The position numbers and the translations under genes were made by a program. Shown here piece by piece: positions 8,260 through 16,547 of a DNA stretch of 64,000 bases. Numbering within the stretch: position 1 is the stretch's first letter; every line of letters starts with the position of its first letter. Origin of the DNA: Lacipirellula parvula (GTDB lineage: Bacteria > Planctomycetota > Planctomycetia > Pirellulales > Lacipirellulaceae); assembly GCF_009177095.1 (NCBI RefSeq), contig NZ_AP021861.1:2958501-3022500 (forward strand), in the 5' to 3' direction. Under the pieces are notes generated by a model. That model had not been told where the DNA came from. It was given only the letters and a program-made list of their open reading frames with translations, and made no database searches.

Positions 8260-9027
8260 ATGCGAACTGCTTGGAATCGAGTCGACGGCTCGCTGTGTTG
8301 CGTCGCGTTGGCGGCGTTCGTGCTGCTGGCGGCGCCGGCACGGGGACAGTTCCCAGGCGGCGGAGGTCCGCAAGAGGCGCCTGGCGAAGGTGGCAAGAAG
8401 GCCGACCTGCCGAAGCTGCCGGAGCCCGAGGGGGCGAAGCGGCTCACGAAGACCGACGAAGTCTGGATCGACGTGAAAAAGCACGAGGTCATGGTCGACG
8501 GGTATATCGCGCTGCGAGAGGGGTACCTCGAAATGCTGTCGTGCCTCACCGGGACGAAGGAGCACGAAGCGATCATCGGGGCGCAGACAAAGGCCCAAAC
8601 GGTTCATGCCGCGCTGTTGGCCGTGGGGGCCAAGTCGGGGCACCCGGTGAAGTTCCGGCCGAAGTTCGAGCCGCCGACCGGCACGGAGATTGAGATCGAA
8701 GTCCGCTGGCTCGACGACAAAGGGAAGTGGCAAACGGCCAAGGCGCAGGACTGGATCCGCGACTCGAAGACGAAGAAGACGATGACGCAGCCGTGGGTCT
8801 TCGCCGGCAGCGGCTTTTGGAAGGACGACAAGGGAAAAGACTTTTACATGGCGGAGTCGGGCGACTTCATTTGCGTGTCGAACTTCACGACTGCGATGCT
8901 CGATATTCCGATCGAGAGCAGTCAATCAAACGAGGGGTTGTTGTTCGAGGCGAACACCGTGAAGATCCCGCCGCTGGCGACGCCGGTGCGGATGGTGCTG
9001 CGGCCGAAGTTGGAGAAGAAGCCGTAG
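8260..9027 (+). CDS. YdjY-domain-like secreted protein
   Basis: 255 residues with signal peptide (VALAAFVLLAAPARG, cleavage before QFPGG) and a Gly/Pro-rich linker. The mature part reads WIDVKKHEVMVDGYIALREGYLEMLSCLTGTKEHEAII, which fits the YdjY domain: an opening that describes a mineral-like ligand site, then the C.TGTKEHEA motif. A second half (VRWLDDKGKWQTAKAQDWI, GDFICVSNFTTAMLDIPI) completes the fold. The E. coli member is itself uncharacterised. The stop codon is followed directly by repeat copy 3. Confidence 0.75.
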   Translation: MRTAWNRVDGSLCCVALAAFVLLAAPARGQFPGGGGPQEAPGEGGKKADLPKLPEPEGAKRLTKTDEVWIDVKKHEVMVDGYIALREGYLEMLSCLTGTKEHEAIIGAQTKAQTVHAALLAVGAKSGHPVKFRPKFEPPTGTEIEIEVRWLDDKGKWQTAKAQDWIRDSKTKKTMTQPWVFAGSGFWKDDKGKDFYMAESGDFICVSNFTTAMLDIPIESSQSNEGLLFEANTVKIPPLATPVRMVLRPKLEKKP

Positions 9028-9029
9028 GA

Positions 9030-9296
9030 ATGCGGGGAGATTAACCACGAAACACACGAAAAGGACGAAATCAATACAGGAGAAGTTTGTTCTTCAGCGG
9101 CTGAGTTAAAGTTCTAGAGCGGCTGTCAATCAGCAGTAGCGTCATTCCGAGCGAAGCGAAGAATCTGGAAGATCGCTTGAGCTACTAGATCCCTCGCTCC
9201 GCTCGGGATGACAGACGCTACGCTTAAACAAAGCTCGCACCAACCACTTGGCTTCCCGTTCTCATTTTTCGTTCATTTCGTGTGTTTCGTGGTTAA
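9030..9296. repeat. Palindromic intergenic repeat, CACGAAA family, copy 3
   Basis: It starts 2 bases after the preceding stop with AATGCGGGGAGATTAACC. The arms ccacgaaacacacgaaa (9045-9061) and tttcgtgtgtttcgtgg (9276-9292) are exact complements. The 214-base centre holds an unrelated palindrome: a phrase around 9139-9155 (gtcattccgagcgaagcga) faces tccctcgctccgctcggga near 9190-9208. The right arm ends 16 bases from the stop of the convergent PQQ-repeat gene. Confidence 0.85.
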
Positions 9297-9308
9297 CTCT
9301 TCTACTCA

Positions 9309-10580
9309 TTACTTTCCTGCGGCAGCGTCGCCATTCTCGCTGATGTCGTAGCAGTAGATGAGATTCTGGTCGCGGAGGTAGAGCTTGCCGTTGTTGATGA
9401 CGGGGTGCGTCCAAATCTTCCCTGCTTCCTTCCGCTGATCAGTTTGCGGATCGAGCTTGAATCGGCCATGCTCCTCCCAACCTTCGGGCGAGGCTTCGAT
9501 GAGGACGACTTCTCCCTCGTCTTCGCTGAGGCAGTAGAACCGGCCGTCGGCGTAGGCGATGGCGCCTTTGCCGAGTTTGGAGCGTTCCCGCCAAACTTCC
9601 TCGCCGGTTTTCAGATCTTGGCAGGCCCAGCCGCCCGGGTCGGTGTGACCGTAGACGTGGTCGCCGATGAGGATCACCCCGCCGTGGTGATTCTTCATCA
9701 CTTTGTTGTCGTAGAGCTCGGTGACTTTGTCGTCCGCGCCGATTTCGATCGCCTTGCAGCCGACGCCGTAGCCGGAGGTGACGTAGACGTAATCGTCTTT
9801 CACGATCGGCGTCGGAATCACCGCGACTTTGCCGGGCCACGGGCTCGACCAGAGAACTTTGCCGGTCTTCGGCTCGAGGCCGACGATTTGGTCGGGGAGT
9901 AGTTGGACGAGTTCAGGTCCGTTATTGCCGGGGCGAACGACCAGCGACGAGTAGTGGGCGCCGGTGGTGATGTCGGACGTTTGCCAAATGACTTCGCCGG
10001 TGTTTTTGTCGAGCGCGGCAATCGCGCCTTTTTCACCGCCCGGGGTGCAGAGGACCATGTTTTCGTAGATGAGCGGCGACTCGGTGAAGCCCCAGGTGGG
10101 AACTGTGCCGCCGAGCTCGATCATCGACTGCCGCCATTTCTCCTTGCCGGTAGCGGCGTCGACGCAAATGAGATTTCCCTGGGCGCCAAGGGCGTAGATA
10201 ATTCCATCTTCGACGGTGGGGGTGCCGCGCGGGCCGTCGCCCCAGTTGTTTTCGAGTACCTCGCCGATCTCAACGGCGGCCAGTTCCTCGCCAGTGTTGG
10301 CGTCGAGTGTGAGCAGTAATTCTTTGCCGTCGCGGGCGCCCATCGTGTAGAGCTTATCGCCGACAATCGCGGGACCGGAGTAGCCGACGCCGGCGTTCTC
10401 GAACATCCACACCCGCTTGGGGCCCCCCTCAGGCCACTCCTGCAGAAGGTTTTCTTCCTTGGAGACGTCGTCACGATTAGCGCCGCGCCATTGGGGCCAA
10501 TCGGCTAGGACGGGGACGGTCGCTAGCAGGACTGCGGCGACAGAAAGTAGTAGAACCACCGGAAACTGGCTGCGACGCAT
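9309..10580 (-). CDS. Secreted PQQ-like beta-propeller repeat protein
   Basis: 423 residues with a signal peptide (VVLLLSVAAVLLATVPVLA) followed by DWPQWRGANRDD, an opening seen in many planctomycete propeller proteins. At least five propeller blades are visible as repeats of the type (L)YTMGARDGKELLLTLDANTGEEL, GNLICVDAATGKEKW, IAALDKNTGEVIWQ, VGLEPKTGKVLW, WACQDLKTGEEVW. Such repeats occur in BamB and quinoprotein dehydrogenases. No quinone-binding catalytic residues are evident, so a scaffold or binding role outside the cytoplasm is more likely than dehydrogenase activity. Confidence 0.85.
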   Translation of the reverse strand: MRRSQFPVVLLLSVAAVLLATVPVLADWPQWRGANRDDVSKEENLLQEWPEGGPKRVWMFENAGVGYSGPAIVGDKLYTMGARDGKELLLTLDANTGEELAAVEIGEVLENNWGDGPRGTPTVEDGIIYALGAQGNLICVDAATGKEKWRQSMIELGGTVPTWGFTESPLIYENMVLCTPGGEKGAIAALDKNTGEVIWQTSDITTGAHYSSLVVRPGNNGPELVQLLPDQIVGLEPKTGKVLWSSPWPGKVAVIPTPIVKDDYVYVTSGYGVGCKAIEIGADDKVTELYDNKVMKNHHGGVILIGDHVYGHTDPGGWACQDLKTGEEVWRERSKLGKGAIAYADGRFYCLSEDEGEVVLIEASPEGWEEHGRFKLDPQTDQRKEAGKIWTHPVINNGKLYLRDQNLIYCYDISENGDAAAGK

Positions 10581-10836
10581 CGCGATTGCGCTCCATCGTG
10601 GCGGGCGGGGAGGGGAGACGCCGAGCCCGTTGGCCAGAGCTTTAGGGCAGGGCGTTTTCCCCAGTAGTTGAGGCGCATGCTACCAGATTCGACGATTCGG
10701 AAGCAACCAGCGAGGCCTCGGTGGCGGGGGCATGCCGCAGGGCCACAAAACTGTCGTTGCCGCAACTTGGCAACTCAGTACGATGGCGGTCCTTCGACAT
10801 GCGTCTGATAGCTAATTGCCCGAGAAAGGATTCCCG

Positions 10837-11124
10837 ATGGCCAACGAAAATGCGCTCAAGGTTCCCGGTCCCGCGATGCGCGACCCGAAGTCGTTCGAAG
10901 TCGTGCGGGCGTGGATTGCCGAGAGCAGCCTGCAAGTGAGCCTCCGCACCGGCGTCTGGGACAACCCGGCCGACTACGGCGTGCTGTTGTTCGACATCAT
11001 GCAGCAAGTCGCGATCGCCTACGAAGAGAACGAAGGCTACAACCAGTGGGAAATCCTGGAAAAAATCAAAGCGGGGCTCGATGAAGAGTTTGCCGCGGCG
11101 TTCAAGAAGCGGAAGAGCGCCTAA
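10837..11124 (+). CDS. DUF5076-like small protein
   Basis: 95 residues from the ATG at 10837, which has GAGAAAGGA at ideal spacing. The sequence EVVRAWIAESSLQVSLRTGVWDNPADYGVLLFDIMQQVAIAY matches the DUF5076 pattern as I remember it: an opening that places a residue, then VSL..., a D-P-x-x-(W/Y)G(I/V)LL(V/F)D block and an R/Q-x-VA-x-A-Y helix. The acidic helical tail follows. Cytosolic; function unknown. A long hairpin lies 38 bases downstream. Confidence 0.7.
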   Translation: MANENALKVPGPAMRDPKSFEVVRAWIAESSLQVSLRTGVWDNPADYGVLLFDIMQQVAIAYEENEGYNQWEILEKIKAGLDEEFAAAFKKRKSA

Positions 11125-11162
11125 GCAATTCTGCTTAGGATCAAATCTAGTCAGCCAGATCC

Positions 11163-11239
11163 AAGCCGCCGGCTTTGCCGGTGGACGAAGTGCTTGCACG
11201 CGGTGCTTTTGCTTCGTCCACCGGCGGAGCCGGCGGCTT
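11163..11239 (+). terminator. Long post-stop hairpin (28-bp arms)
   Basis: Bases 11163-11190 and 11212-11239 are reverse complements with two mismatches, both in the centre of ggcAAAgcc versus ggcGGAgcc. The right arm is followed by TTTTATTCG. The position after the DUF5076 gene suggests transcription termination or mRNA 3'-end protection. Confidence 0.75.
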
Positions 11240-11377
11240 TTATTCGTTTTGGAGTCTGCGTTTTTTCGAATCGTTGCTAATTGAGAGTGCGGGAGACCAG
11301 CGAACCGGCTGAGGCGGTGCGTTGTCTCTGTTGTCGCGTCGCCTGTTTGCCAATTTCCTGGCTCCTTCGCGCCGACG

Positions 11378-12634
11378 ATGATTAGCGCTGCGCTGACACG
11401 CTATCGGAACGCCTACGCCGGGCTTCCCCGCGAAGTCTGGTGGTTGGCGTTTGCGCTATTCGTCAATCGCTGCGGCACCATGGTGCTGCCGTTTCTGACG
11501 CTGTACCTCACCCAGCGGCTCGGGATGAGCGAGTCGCTCGCCGGGCGGATGGTGAGCGTCTACGGACTGGGGGCGGTATGCGGCGCTTATCTTGGCGGCC
11601 GACTGGCGGAGCGCTTTGGCGCGATCCGCTTTCAGACGGTGTGCATGTTCGCGGCTGCGCCAGGGTTCACGCTGATTCCGCTCTGGCAGAGTTGGCAGGC
11701 GATCGCCATCAATCTGTTCCTCGTGAGCATGGTCGCCGAAGCGGTGCGGCCCGCGAACGCCGCGGCAGTGACGCAGCTAACGCCGCCCGACAAACGCCTG
11801 CGGGCGTTCGCGCTGCAGCGGTTGGCGGCGAACTTTGGCTTCTCGTTCGGGCCAGCGCTTGGCGGGTTGTTGGCGACGATCGACTTCCAGTGGCTATTCT
11901 TCGTCGATGCGCTGACGACGGCGTTGGCGGCGGGAGCGCTCTTGGCGGCGTTTCGATTGCGGCAGATTGCGCGCGTGGGACACTTGGCACAAGCGGCGAG
12001 CGATGCTCCGTCGCCGCTGACCGACCGAGTCTTTGCTGGCTTTCTACTACTGATGCTGGTTAATTCGATGGTCTTCTTTCAGTTCGGATCCACGTACCCC
12101 CTCTACCTGAAAGATCACTTTGGCTTCGACACCAAGTGGATTGGCGCGATGTTCGCCGTGAACACGAGCGTTATCGTGTTGTTCGAGATGCTGCTCGTCG
12201 ATGCGATTCAGGCGTGGCCGCTATTGCGGACGATTGGGTGGGGCTGCCTGATTTCGTGCGTTGGTTTCGGGATGCTGCCCTTCGGGCAGTCGGCGCCGTA
12301 CGCGGTGCTGGCGATGTTGGTGCTGACGATGGGCGAGATGCTGTCGTTGGCGCTGTCGACGGGCTTTGTCGCCAATCGGAGTCGACGAGGCAACGAGGGC
12401 GCCTACATGGGGTGGTATATGGTGATGCTCGCGACGGCGACTGTCGCGGGGCCGGCGATCGGCTCGGCTATTTACCAAGTGAGGCCCGCTGCGGTCTGGT
12501 ACGTCGCCGTGTCGGTGGGCGTCGCGGTGCTGGCCGGCTTTCAATGGCTCGCCCGGCGGGAAACTCGGCCGAGCGAAATGCATGACGCCCCGCCTGAGTG
12601 GCCTGAGGCGATGCCGCAGCTTCACGATGCGTGA
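11378..12634 (+). CDS. MFS transporter (DHA1-like)
   Basis: 418 residues with about 12 hydrophobic segments. The loop 2-3 signature is visible as GGRLAERFGAIR near residue 75, matching the Major Facilitator GxLaDrfGrr pattern. The second half begins after a polar linker near residue 200 (RVGHLAQAASDAPSP). The layout fits a drug/proton antiporter such as MdtH or MdtG-like carriers, but substrate cannot be read from sequence. A bidirectional hairpin separates it from the convergent Bax-inhibitor-like gene. Confidence 0.88.
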   Translation: MISAALTRYRNAYAGLPREVWWLAFALFVNRCGTMVLPFLTLYLTQRLGMSESLAGRMVSVYGLGAVCGAYLGGRLAERFGAIRFQTVCMFAAAPGFTLIPLWQSWQAIAINLFLVSMVAEAVRPANAAAVTQLTPPDKRLRAFALQRLAANFGFSFGPALGGLLATIDFQWLFFVDALTTALAAGALLAAFRLRQIARVGHLAQAASDAPSPLTDRVFAGFLLLMLVNSMVFFQFGSTYPLYLKDHFGFDTKWIGAMFAVNTSVIVLFEMLLVDAIQAWPLLRTIGWGCLISCVGFGMLPFGQSAPYAVLAMLVLTMGEMLSLALSTGFVANRSRRGNEGAYMGWYMVMLATATVAGPAIGSAIYQVRPAAVWYVAVSVGVAVLAGFQWLARRETRPSEMHDAPPEWPEAMPQLHDA

Positions 12635-12643
12635 GCAACAAAA

Positions 12644-12679
12644 AACGGCGTCGGAGAGCGTGAACCCTCCGACGCCGTT
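12644..12679 (-). terminator. Hairpin terminator between convergent genes
   Basis: AACGGCGTCGGAG at 12644-12656 pairs exactly with CTCCGACGCCGTT at 12667-12679. Read on the minus strand it is followed by a run of T (the A-run at 12639-12645), so it best ends the Bax-inhibitor-like gene. On the plus strand it lies just after the MFS stop. Confidence 0.85.
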
Positions 12680-12721
12680 GCAGGTTTTAGCGGTGGCGAA
12701 AATCGGCGGCCGGGGCCGTGA

Positions 12722-13453
12722 TTAGCGCCGGTTGAGCGACATCAGCAACTGCAGGACATACCAGAACATCAGCGCGACCGACGCGAACAGGGCAAGGGCG
12801 GCGGCGACGTGTTGGCCGACCTGGTAGTGGTGCAGCACGTTGCTGGTGTCGTACAGGATGTAGCCGGCGCAAAGCAGCAACATCGCGGCGATGAAGATGA
12901 TGCCGAGATTGAAGCCGAACAGCGCGCTGCAGACGATAACGCCCATCGCGGCGAAGCCGCCGACGATTAGCGCAGAACGCAGGAACGAGAAATCGGCGCC
13001 CGAGACGAACACCGCGCCGGTGAGGGCGATGAAGATGAAGCCGGTCAGCAGAGCGGCATTCATGATGATGCCGGGGCCCTGCATTGCGAGCGCCATGTAG
13101 ATCAGCGGCAGCGTGATCACCGCTTGCGCAACGACGTACAGGCTCAGGCCAGCGTATTGCTTGCCTAGGCTCGTGGATGACATCGCCCAGGCGTTGGCTA
13201 ACCAGCTGACGCCCATGAAGGCGCCGAGGATGATCAGCCAGCCGAAGCGGCCATTGCCGCTCATGAACTGGAACATCAGGTCGGCGAGGCCTGTCTGCAG
13301 AAGCACCGCTTCGATCGCACAGAAGGCGACGACGGCGCCGAGCAGGTGGAGGTAGGTCTTGCGAATAAAGCTCGCGCGCGACGTCGAGTCGGCTTGCGCG
13401 GCGCTGAGGCCCCAATTCTGGTACGGATTGTTGTTGTCGTCCGCGTAGTTCAT
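12722..13453 (-). CDS. Bax inhibitor-1 / YccA family membrane protein
   Basis: 243 residues. The ATG at 13453 is chosen because AGGAGAG lies 8 bases upstream; the frame extends to 13519 without such a site. Seven hydrophobic segments follow a polar N-terminus (YADDNNNPYQNWG). The family features are present: SFIRKTYLHLLGAVVAF in helix 1 and IGGFAAMG-like small-residue helices, with YDTSNVLHHY near the end, where the family has its conserved aspartate pair region. BI-1/YccA proteins are pH-sensitive calcium leak channels or modulators of membrane proteolysis. Confidence 0.88.
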   Translation of the reverse strand: MNYADDNNNPYQNWGLSAAQADSTSRASFIRKTYLHLLGAVVAFCAIEAVLLQTGLADLMFQFMSGNGRFGWLIILGAFMGVSWLANAWAMSSTSLGKQYAGLSLYVVAQAVITLPLIYMALAMQGPGIIMNAALLTGFIFIALTGAVFVSGADFSFLRSALIVGGFAAMGVIVCSALFGFNLGIIFIAAMLLLCAGYILYDTSNVLHHYQVGQHVAAALALFASVALMFWYVLQLLMSLNRR

Positions 13454-13644
13454 CGCATTCTCTCCTGAATGGCTGGAATCGAATCCTGTCTGGCAGGGGA
13501 GGGGACGCGGCGTGCGCACCCTCTCCGCAGTTTCGTCCCAGAATTCTACCTCATTCTGGGGATGCGGGTCATGCCAGTCGCGCCGATTGGGGATAATTCC
13601 CAGTTTCGGGCGCTAGATTGCGACGAATTAGCGGCCCGAATCGG

Positions 13645-14613
13645 CTATCGCCGACCGGTTTGGTCGCGGAAGGTGCTCTCGAAAATCTTATCCGCATTGG
13701 CCGTTTCAAAGCCGTCGCGGCGATGTTCGCGGCGGATTTCGGCCGGCGGCAGCGTCGCAAACTGCGGCAGGACGCGGCGTTCGGCGAACTCGACGTACGA
13801 GCCGGCGATTTGCTGCGTCGTTTCGCCCCCGGCGGCGAGCGGGAACGTGGCGTCGACCATTTCAGCGACGGTGGAGCTCTGAAGCAGCAGCTCGTCGCCG
13901 CTGATCTTCACTTCGCCGCCGGCGTTGTTCAGGTGAATGCCGTGCGACTTCAGGAACTCGTTGAACTTCGCCACGGTGTCGTACTGCGCCGGCAGGTTGT
14001 GGACGCTGACGGTGAAATGGTTGAGATAGTACCGGTTGTAGATCACCCACGAAGCGTATTCGCTCTCCTCGGCAAGAACCTGATAGTCTTCCCAGGTCGG
14101 CGTCCGCCAGAGGGGGCTGTGGAGGAATTCGTCGACCGCCGGACCGTTGTCGAGATCGAGCGAGTCGGCCGGATCGCTGGTCACCTCGTCGGTGTAGGAG
14201 TGAATGATTCGCTGGACGTTGTCCGAAAGTTCATCCACGCAAAGCTCGCTGATGAAAATCCGCGGATACTTGGCCACCGGCGGAGCGTACCAGTAGGCGT
14301 CGAGCTTCTTGCCATCGAAGCGGAGGAAGTCGCGCTTCTCGTAGCCGTAGTGGAGGAAGATTTTCTCGAACGAGGCGATGCCGAGATTCGGGACGCCCAT
14401 CGTGCGGAACGCGATGTGGTCGTTTTCGATGCCGCCGACCGAATCGACGAGGCCTGCCTTGACCATCGCTTTGACGACGCAATCGACGTCGGGGACGCGT
14501 TCGCGGTAACGACGCATCAGGCCATCAAGCACGAAGTCGAGGGGAGCGGCGGTGGAGGCGGTGTGGATCATCGGCGGGAGCCCTGGGGCGGGTGGAGAAA
14601 CGCGATCGGCCAT
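13645..14613 (-). CDS. DUF1338 / HglS-type 2-oxoadipate dioxygenase/decarboxylase
   Basis: 322 residues from the first ATG; an internal ATG (MIHTASTAAPLDF) at 14571 is an alternative. The metal site of this VOC-like family is visible: His66 and Arg70 in ENDHIAFRT, His199 in NHFTVSV, and Glu275 in GSYVEF. In Pseudomonas, HglS converts 2-oxoadipate to 2-hydroxyglutarate in D-lysine breakdown, and short forms also occur in plants. The length is nearer the short type. No lysine-catabolic neighbour is present here. A palindromic site lies about 100 bases upstream. Confidence 0.82.
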   Translation of the reverse strand: MADRVSPPAPGLPPMIHTASTAAPLDFVLDGLMRRYRERVPDVDCVVKAMVKAGLVDSVGGIENDHIAFRTMGVPNLGIASFEKIFLHYGYEKRDFLRFDGKKLDAYWYAPPVAKYPRIFISELCVDELSDNVQRIIHSYTDEVTSDPADSLDLDNGPAVDEFLHSPLWRTPTWEDYQVLAEESEYASWVIYNRYYLNHFTVSVHNLPAQYDTVAKFNEFLKSHGIHLNNAGGEVKISGDELLLQSSTVAEMVDATFPLAAGGETTQQIAGSYVEFAERRVLPQFATLPPAEIRREHRRDGFETANADKIFESTFRDQTGRR

Positions 14614-14711
14614 GCAACGCGCGGCTGGCGAACGCCCCGCAGCGGAGCGACTGGCTAGCGAGCCCAGCGGCGGATGGCGTCTCGTATCGCCTGCGGGGTT
14701 TGCGCGTTCGA

Positions 14712-14730
14712 GAGAACAATTCTCACTATA
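14712..14730 (-). promoter_or_regulatory. Possible promoter with operator-like palindrome
   Basis: On the minus strand TATAGT (14725-14730), a good -10 hexamer, is followed at once by GAGAATTGTTCTC, a perfect 5-bp inverted repeat around TTG (14712-14724). The -35 region is poor. It could be a repressor site at the transcription start of the HglS-like gene, about 100 bases away. Confidence 0.35.
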
Positions 14731-14869
14731 GCTATTATTGCCGAAGAACGTGAGCCGGCGAGTGGGGATTTAAGCAACTTCCCCGAAGAGTTCCGCGCGT
14801 GCCGATTTTTCCAGGGTTTGCCGACGACTTTGCGTGCCGGCGATCTCGAGCGCCGCCGGGCCAGTTGAT

Positions 14870-16363
14870 CTATTCGCGCACTAGCCGCTTCGCTTTGCGC
14901 GGAACGAACATGGTCGCGGCGAAGAGCAGCAGCGTCGCAGCAGCGGGCTCGGGGACCGCCATGGTCGCCGCGACGACACTGCCCAGCGACTCGCCGAAGT
15001 GCTGCTTGAAAATGGCTAGGTCGAGGGCGTCGACTTGCCCGTCGCTGTTGCCATCGGCGGCGAGTCCCGTCCCGCTGGTTCCGAAGGCGCGTTGCCAAAC
15101 CAGAAAGTCGTCGCCGTCGACGACGCCGTCGCCGTCGAAGTCGCCCGGCTGCGTGACGATGGCGTTCGCGACGGAGAGCTGAAGTTCGTAGAGCTGAACG
15201 TTGGCGGTCGAACCGGCGACGCGGACGTAATATTGGCCCGCGGCGGGGAGGCTGATGCCGGCGAGCGATTCCGCGAAGCCGGCGGCCGTGTTGTTCGCCG
15301 TGCCGAGCAGCGTCGTGCCGTTCGTGCCGTAGATTGCCAGAGAGAGATCGTTCCGCGCGTTCGCATCGAACGTCGACTGCGCACCACCTTCGGCGCCTTG
15401 CGTGAAGACACCGCCGAGCGGCGTCAGGGTGACGTTGAGCAGCGAGGCTGAGTTGACCGTGAAGCTGAAGAAATCAAAATCGTTGGAGTTCGCGATGCTG
15501 ACGAAGTCGGTCTCGTCGGGGCCGACTGCTTGGCCCGATGCGGCGGATGTGCCGATCGCCTTCGACGCGCCGGCGGCAATGGCGCCGAGGCTGGTGGCGA
15601 GGCTGTACGAATCGTTGCCGGCGCCGTTGTTGGTTTTCTCAAGGGCGTCGCCGTAGAGGCCATGCAGTCCGCGGATGTCGTCGAGCTGCGGGCCATCGAA
15701 GGTCGTGTCGATGTAGGGCTCCATCAGCAGGTGGTCGCTGGACGATTCGATGTGGAGCAAGCCGAACGCGTGCCCCAACTCGTGCGTGATCGTATTGCGA
15801 AGCTGCAGATAGTTGTTCGCTGAATTGTTGTAAAAGTTGGTTTCGCCCGTATCGACGACCATATCGCCGTTGTTCGGCAAGTAAGTGTAGGCGAGCGTGC
15901 CGTTGGGGCCGTCGATGTTCGCTCCGCCGATGCGAATGTCGCCGCGGACGCCCAAGACTCCGGCCGTGTTGCCGCCCATCTGCACGCCATTGTCATTTGG
16001 CTCGTAGACAAACTTGATGCCGCCGAGTTCAGTCCAGCGATCGAACGATTCTTGAAAGAGACTGAACCAGGGGCGCGTCGTGAGATTGCTCCCCCCTGAA
16101 GAGCCGAAGAGCCCGTCCATGTAGGAGACTAAGTTACTGGGGCCCTCGCTGACGATGGAGGTGCCGTCGGCGACCAGGCTCCAGGTGATCGTGGCGATGT
16201 CGCCGTTCGTCCCCGTCGAGCCGGAAGCGGTGGTGCTCCAGCGGTCGTCGGGGACGTACGCGGAAGCGCCGTCTGGGGAGGCGAACGCCCCGAGAATCGC
16301 CGCGATGGCGACAACGAGGGACTGCGTGCGTTGGCTTTGGAGATGGTGCATGGTGCGGTTCAT
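14870..16363 (-). CDS. Secreted matrixin-like zinc protease with PPC, dockerin and PEP-CTERM
   Basis: 497 residues. Order: signal peptide (LVVAIAAILGAFASPDGASA); metzincin-type catalytic domain with HELGHAFGLLH near residues 193-203, giving the three zinc histidines, and LLMEP nearby as a Met-turn; a beta-rich PPC-like segment (DTDFVSIANSNDFDFFSFTV, GQYYVRVAG); two dockerin-type calcium loops (DFDGDGVVDGDDFLVWQ and DGNSDGQVDALDLAIFK); and a PEP-CTERM tail (VPEPAAA, hydrophobic stretch, RKAKR). PEP-CTERM tails are recognised by exosortases, none of which is in this window. The protein is predicted to be an extracellular protease held at the envelope. Start could be the second Met (MHHLQ). Confidence 0.85.
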   Translation of the reverse strand: MNRTMHHLQSQRTQSLVVAIAAILGAFASPDGASAYVPDDRWSTTASGSTGTNGDIATITWSLVADGTSIVSEGPSNLVSYMDGLFGSSGGSNLTTRPWFSLFQESFDRWTELGGIKFVYEPNDNGVQMGGNTAGVLGVRGDIRIGGANIDGPNGTLAYTYLPNNGDMVVDTGETNFYNNSANNYLQLRNTITHELGHAFGLLHIESSSDHLLMEPYIDTTFDGPQLDDIRGLHGLYGDALEKTNNGAGNDSYSLATSLGAIAAGASKAIGTSAASGQAVGPDETDFVSIANSNDFDFFSFTVNSASLLNVTLTPLGGVFTQGAEGGAQSTFDANARNDLSLAIYGTNGTTLLGTANNTAAGFAESLAGISLPAAGQYYVRVAGSTANVQLYELQLSVANAIVTQPGDFDGDGVVDGDDFLVWQRAFGTSGTGLAADGNSDGQVDALDLAIFKQHFGESLGSVVAATMAVPEPAAATLLLFAATMFVPRKAKRLVRE

Positions 16364-16457
16364 TTATCGTAACACAGGCGCGTGAAACTCGTGGCTTGGC
16401 TGCTGGTTAAAAAACGTTCAGTTGCCCGGCGCCTGGCCTGTTGAAATGCGTGAATGC

Positions 16458-16539
16458 AAAAAAAAGCGGGACGGCGGGCCCTCGTTGGAAGGGCAACGGC
16501 GCTGTCGGAAGGCGCCGACGGGAACGACCCGCCGCCCGC
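16458..16539 (-). terminator. Complex hairpin terminator with T-run
   Basis: On the minus strand, a GCGGGCGGCGGG arm (16528-16539) pairs with CCCGCCGTCCCGC (16466-16478) with one bulge, then eight Ts (16458-16465). A smaller hairpin sits in the loop. It lies 9 bases after the stop of the PEP-CTERM gene that ends at 16548. Confidence 0.6.
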
Positions 16540-16547
16540 GGCCATGT

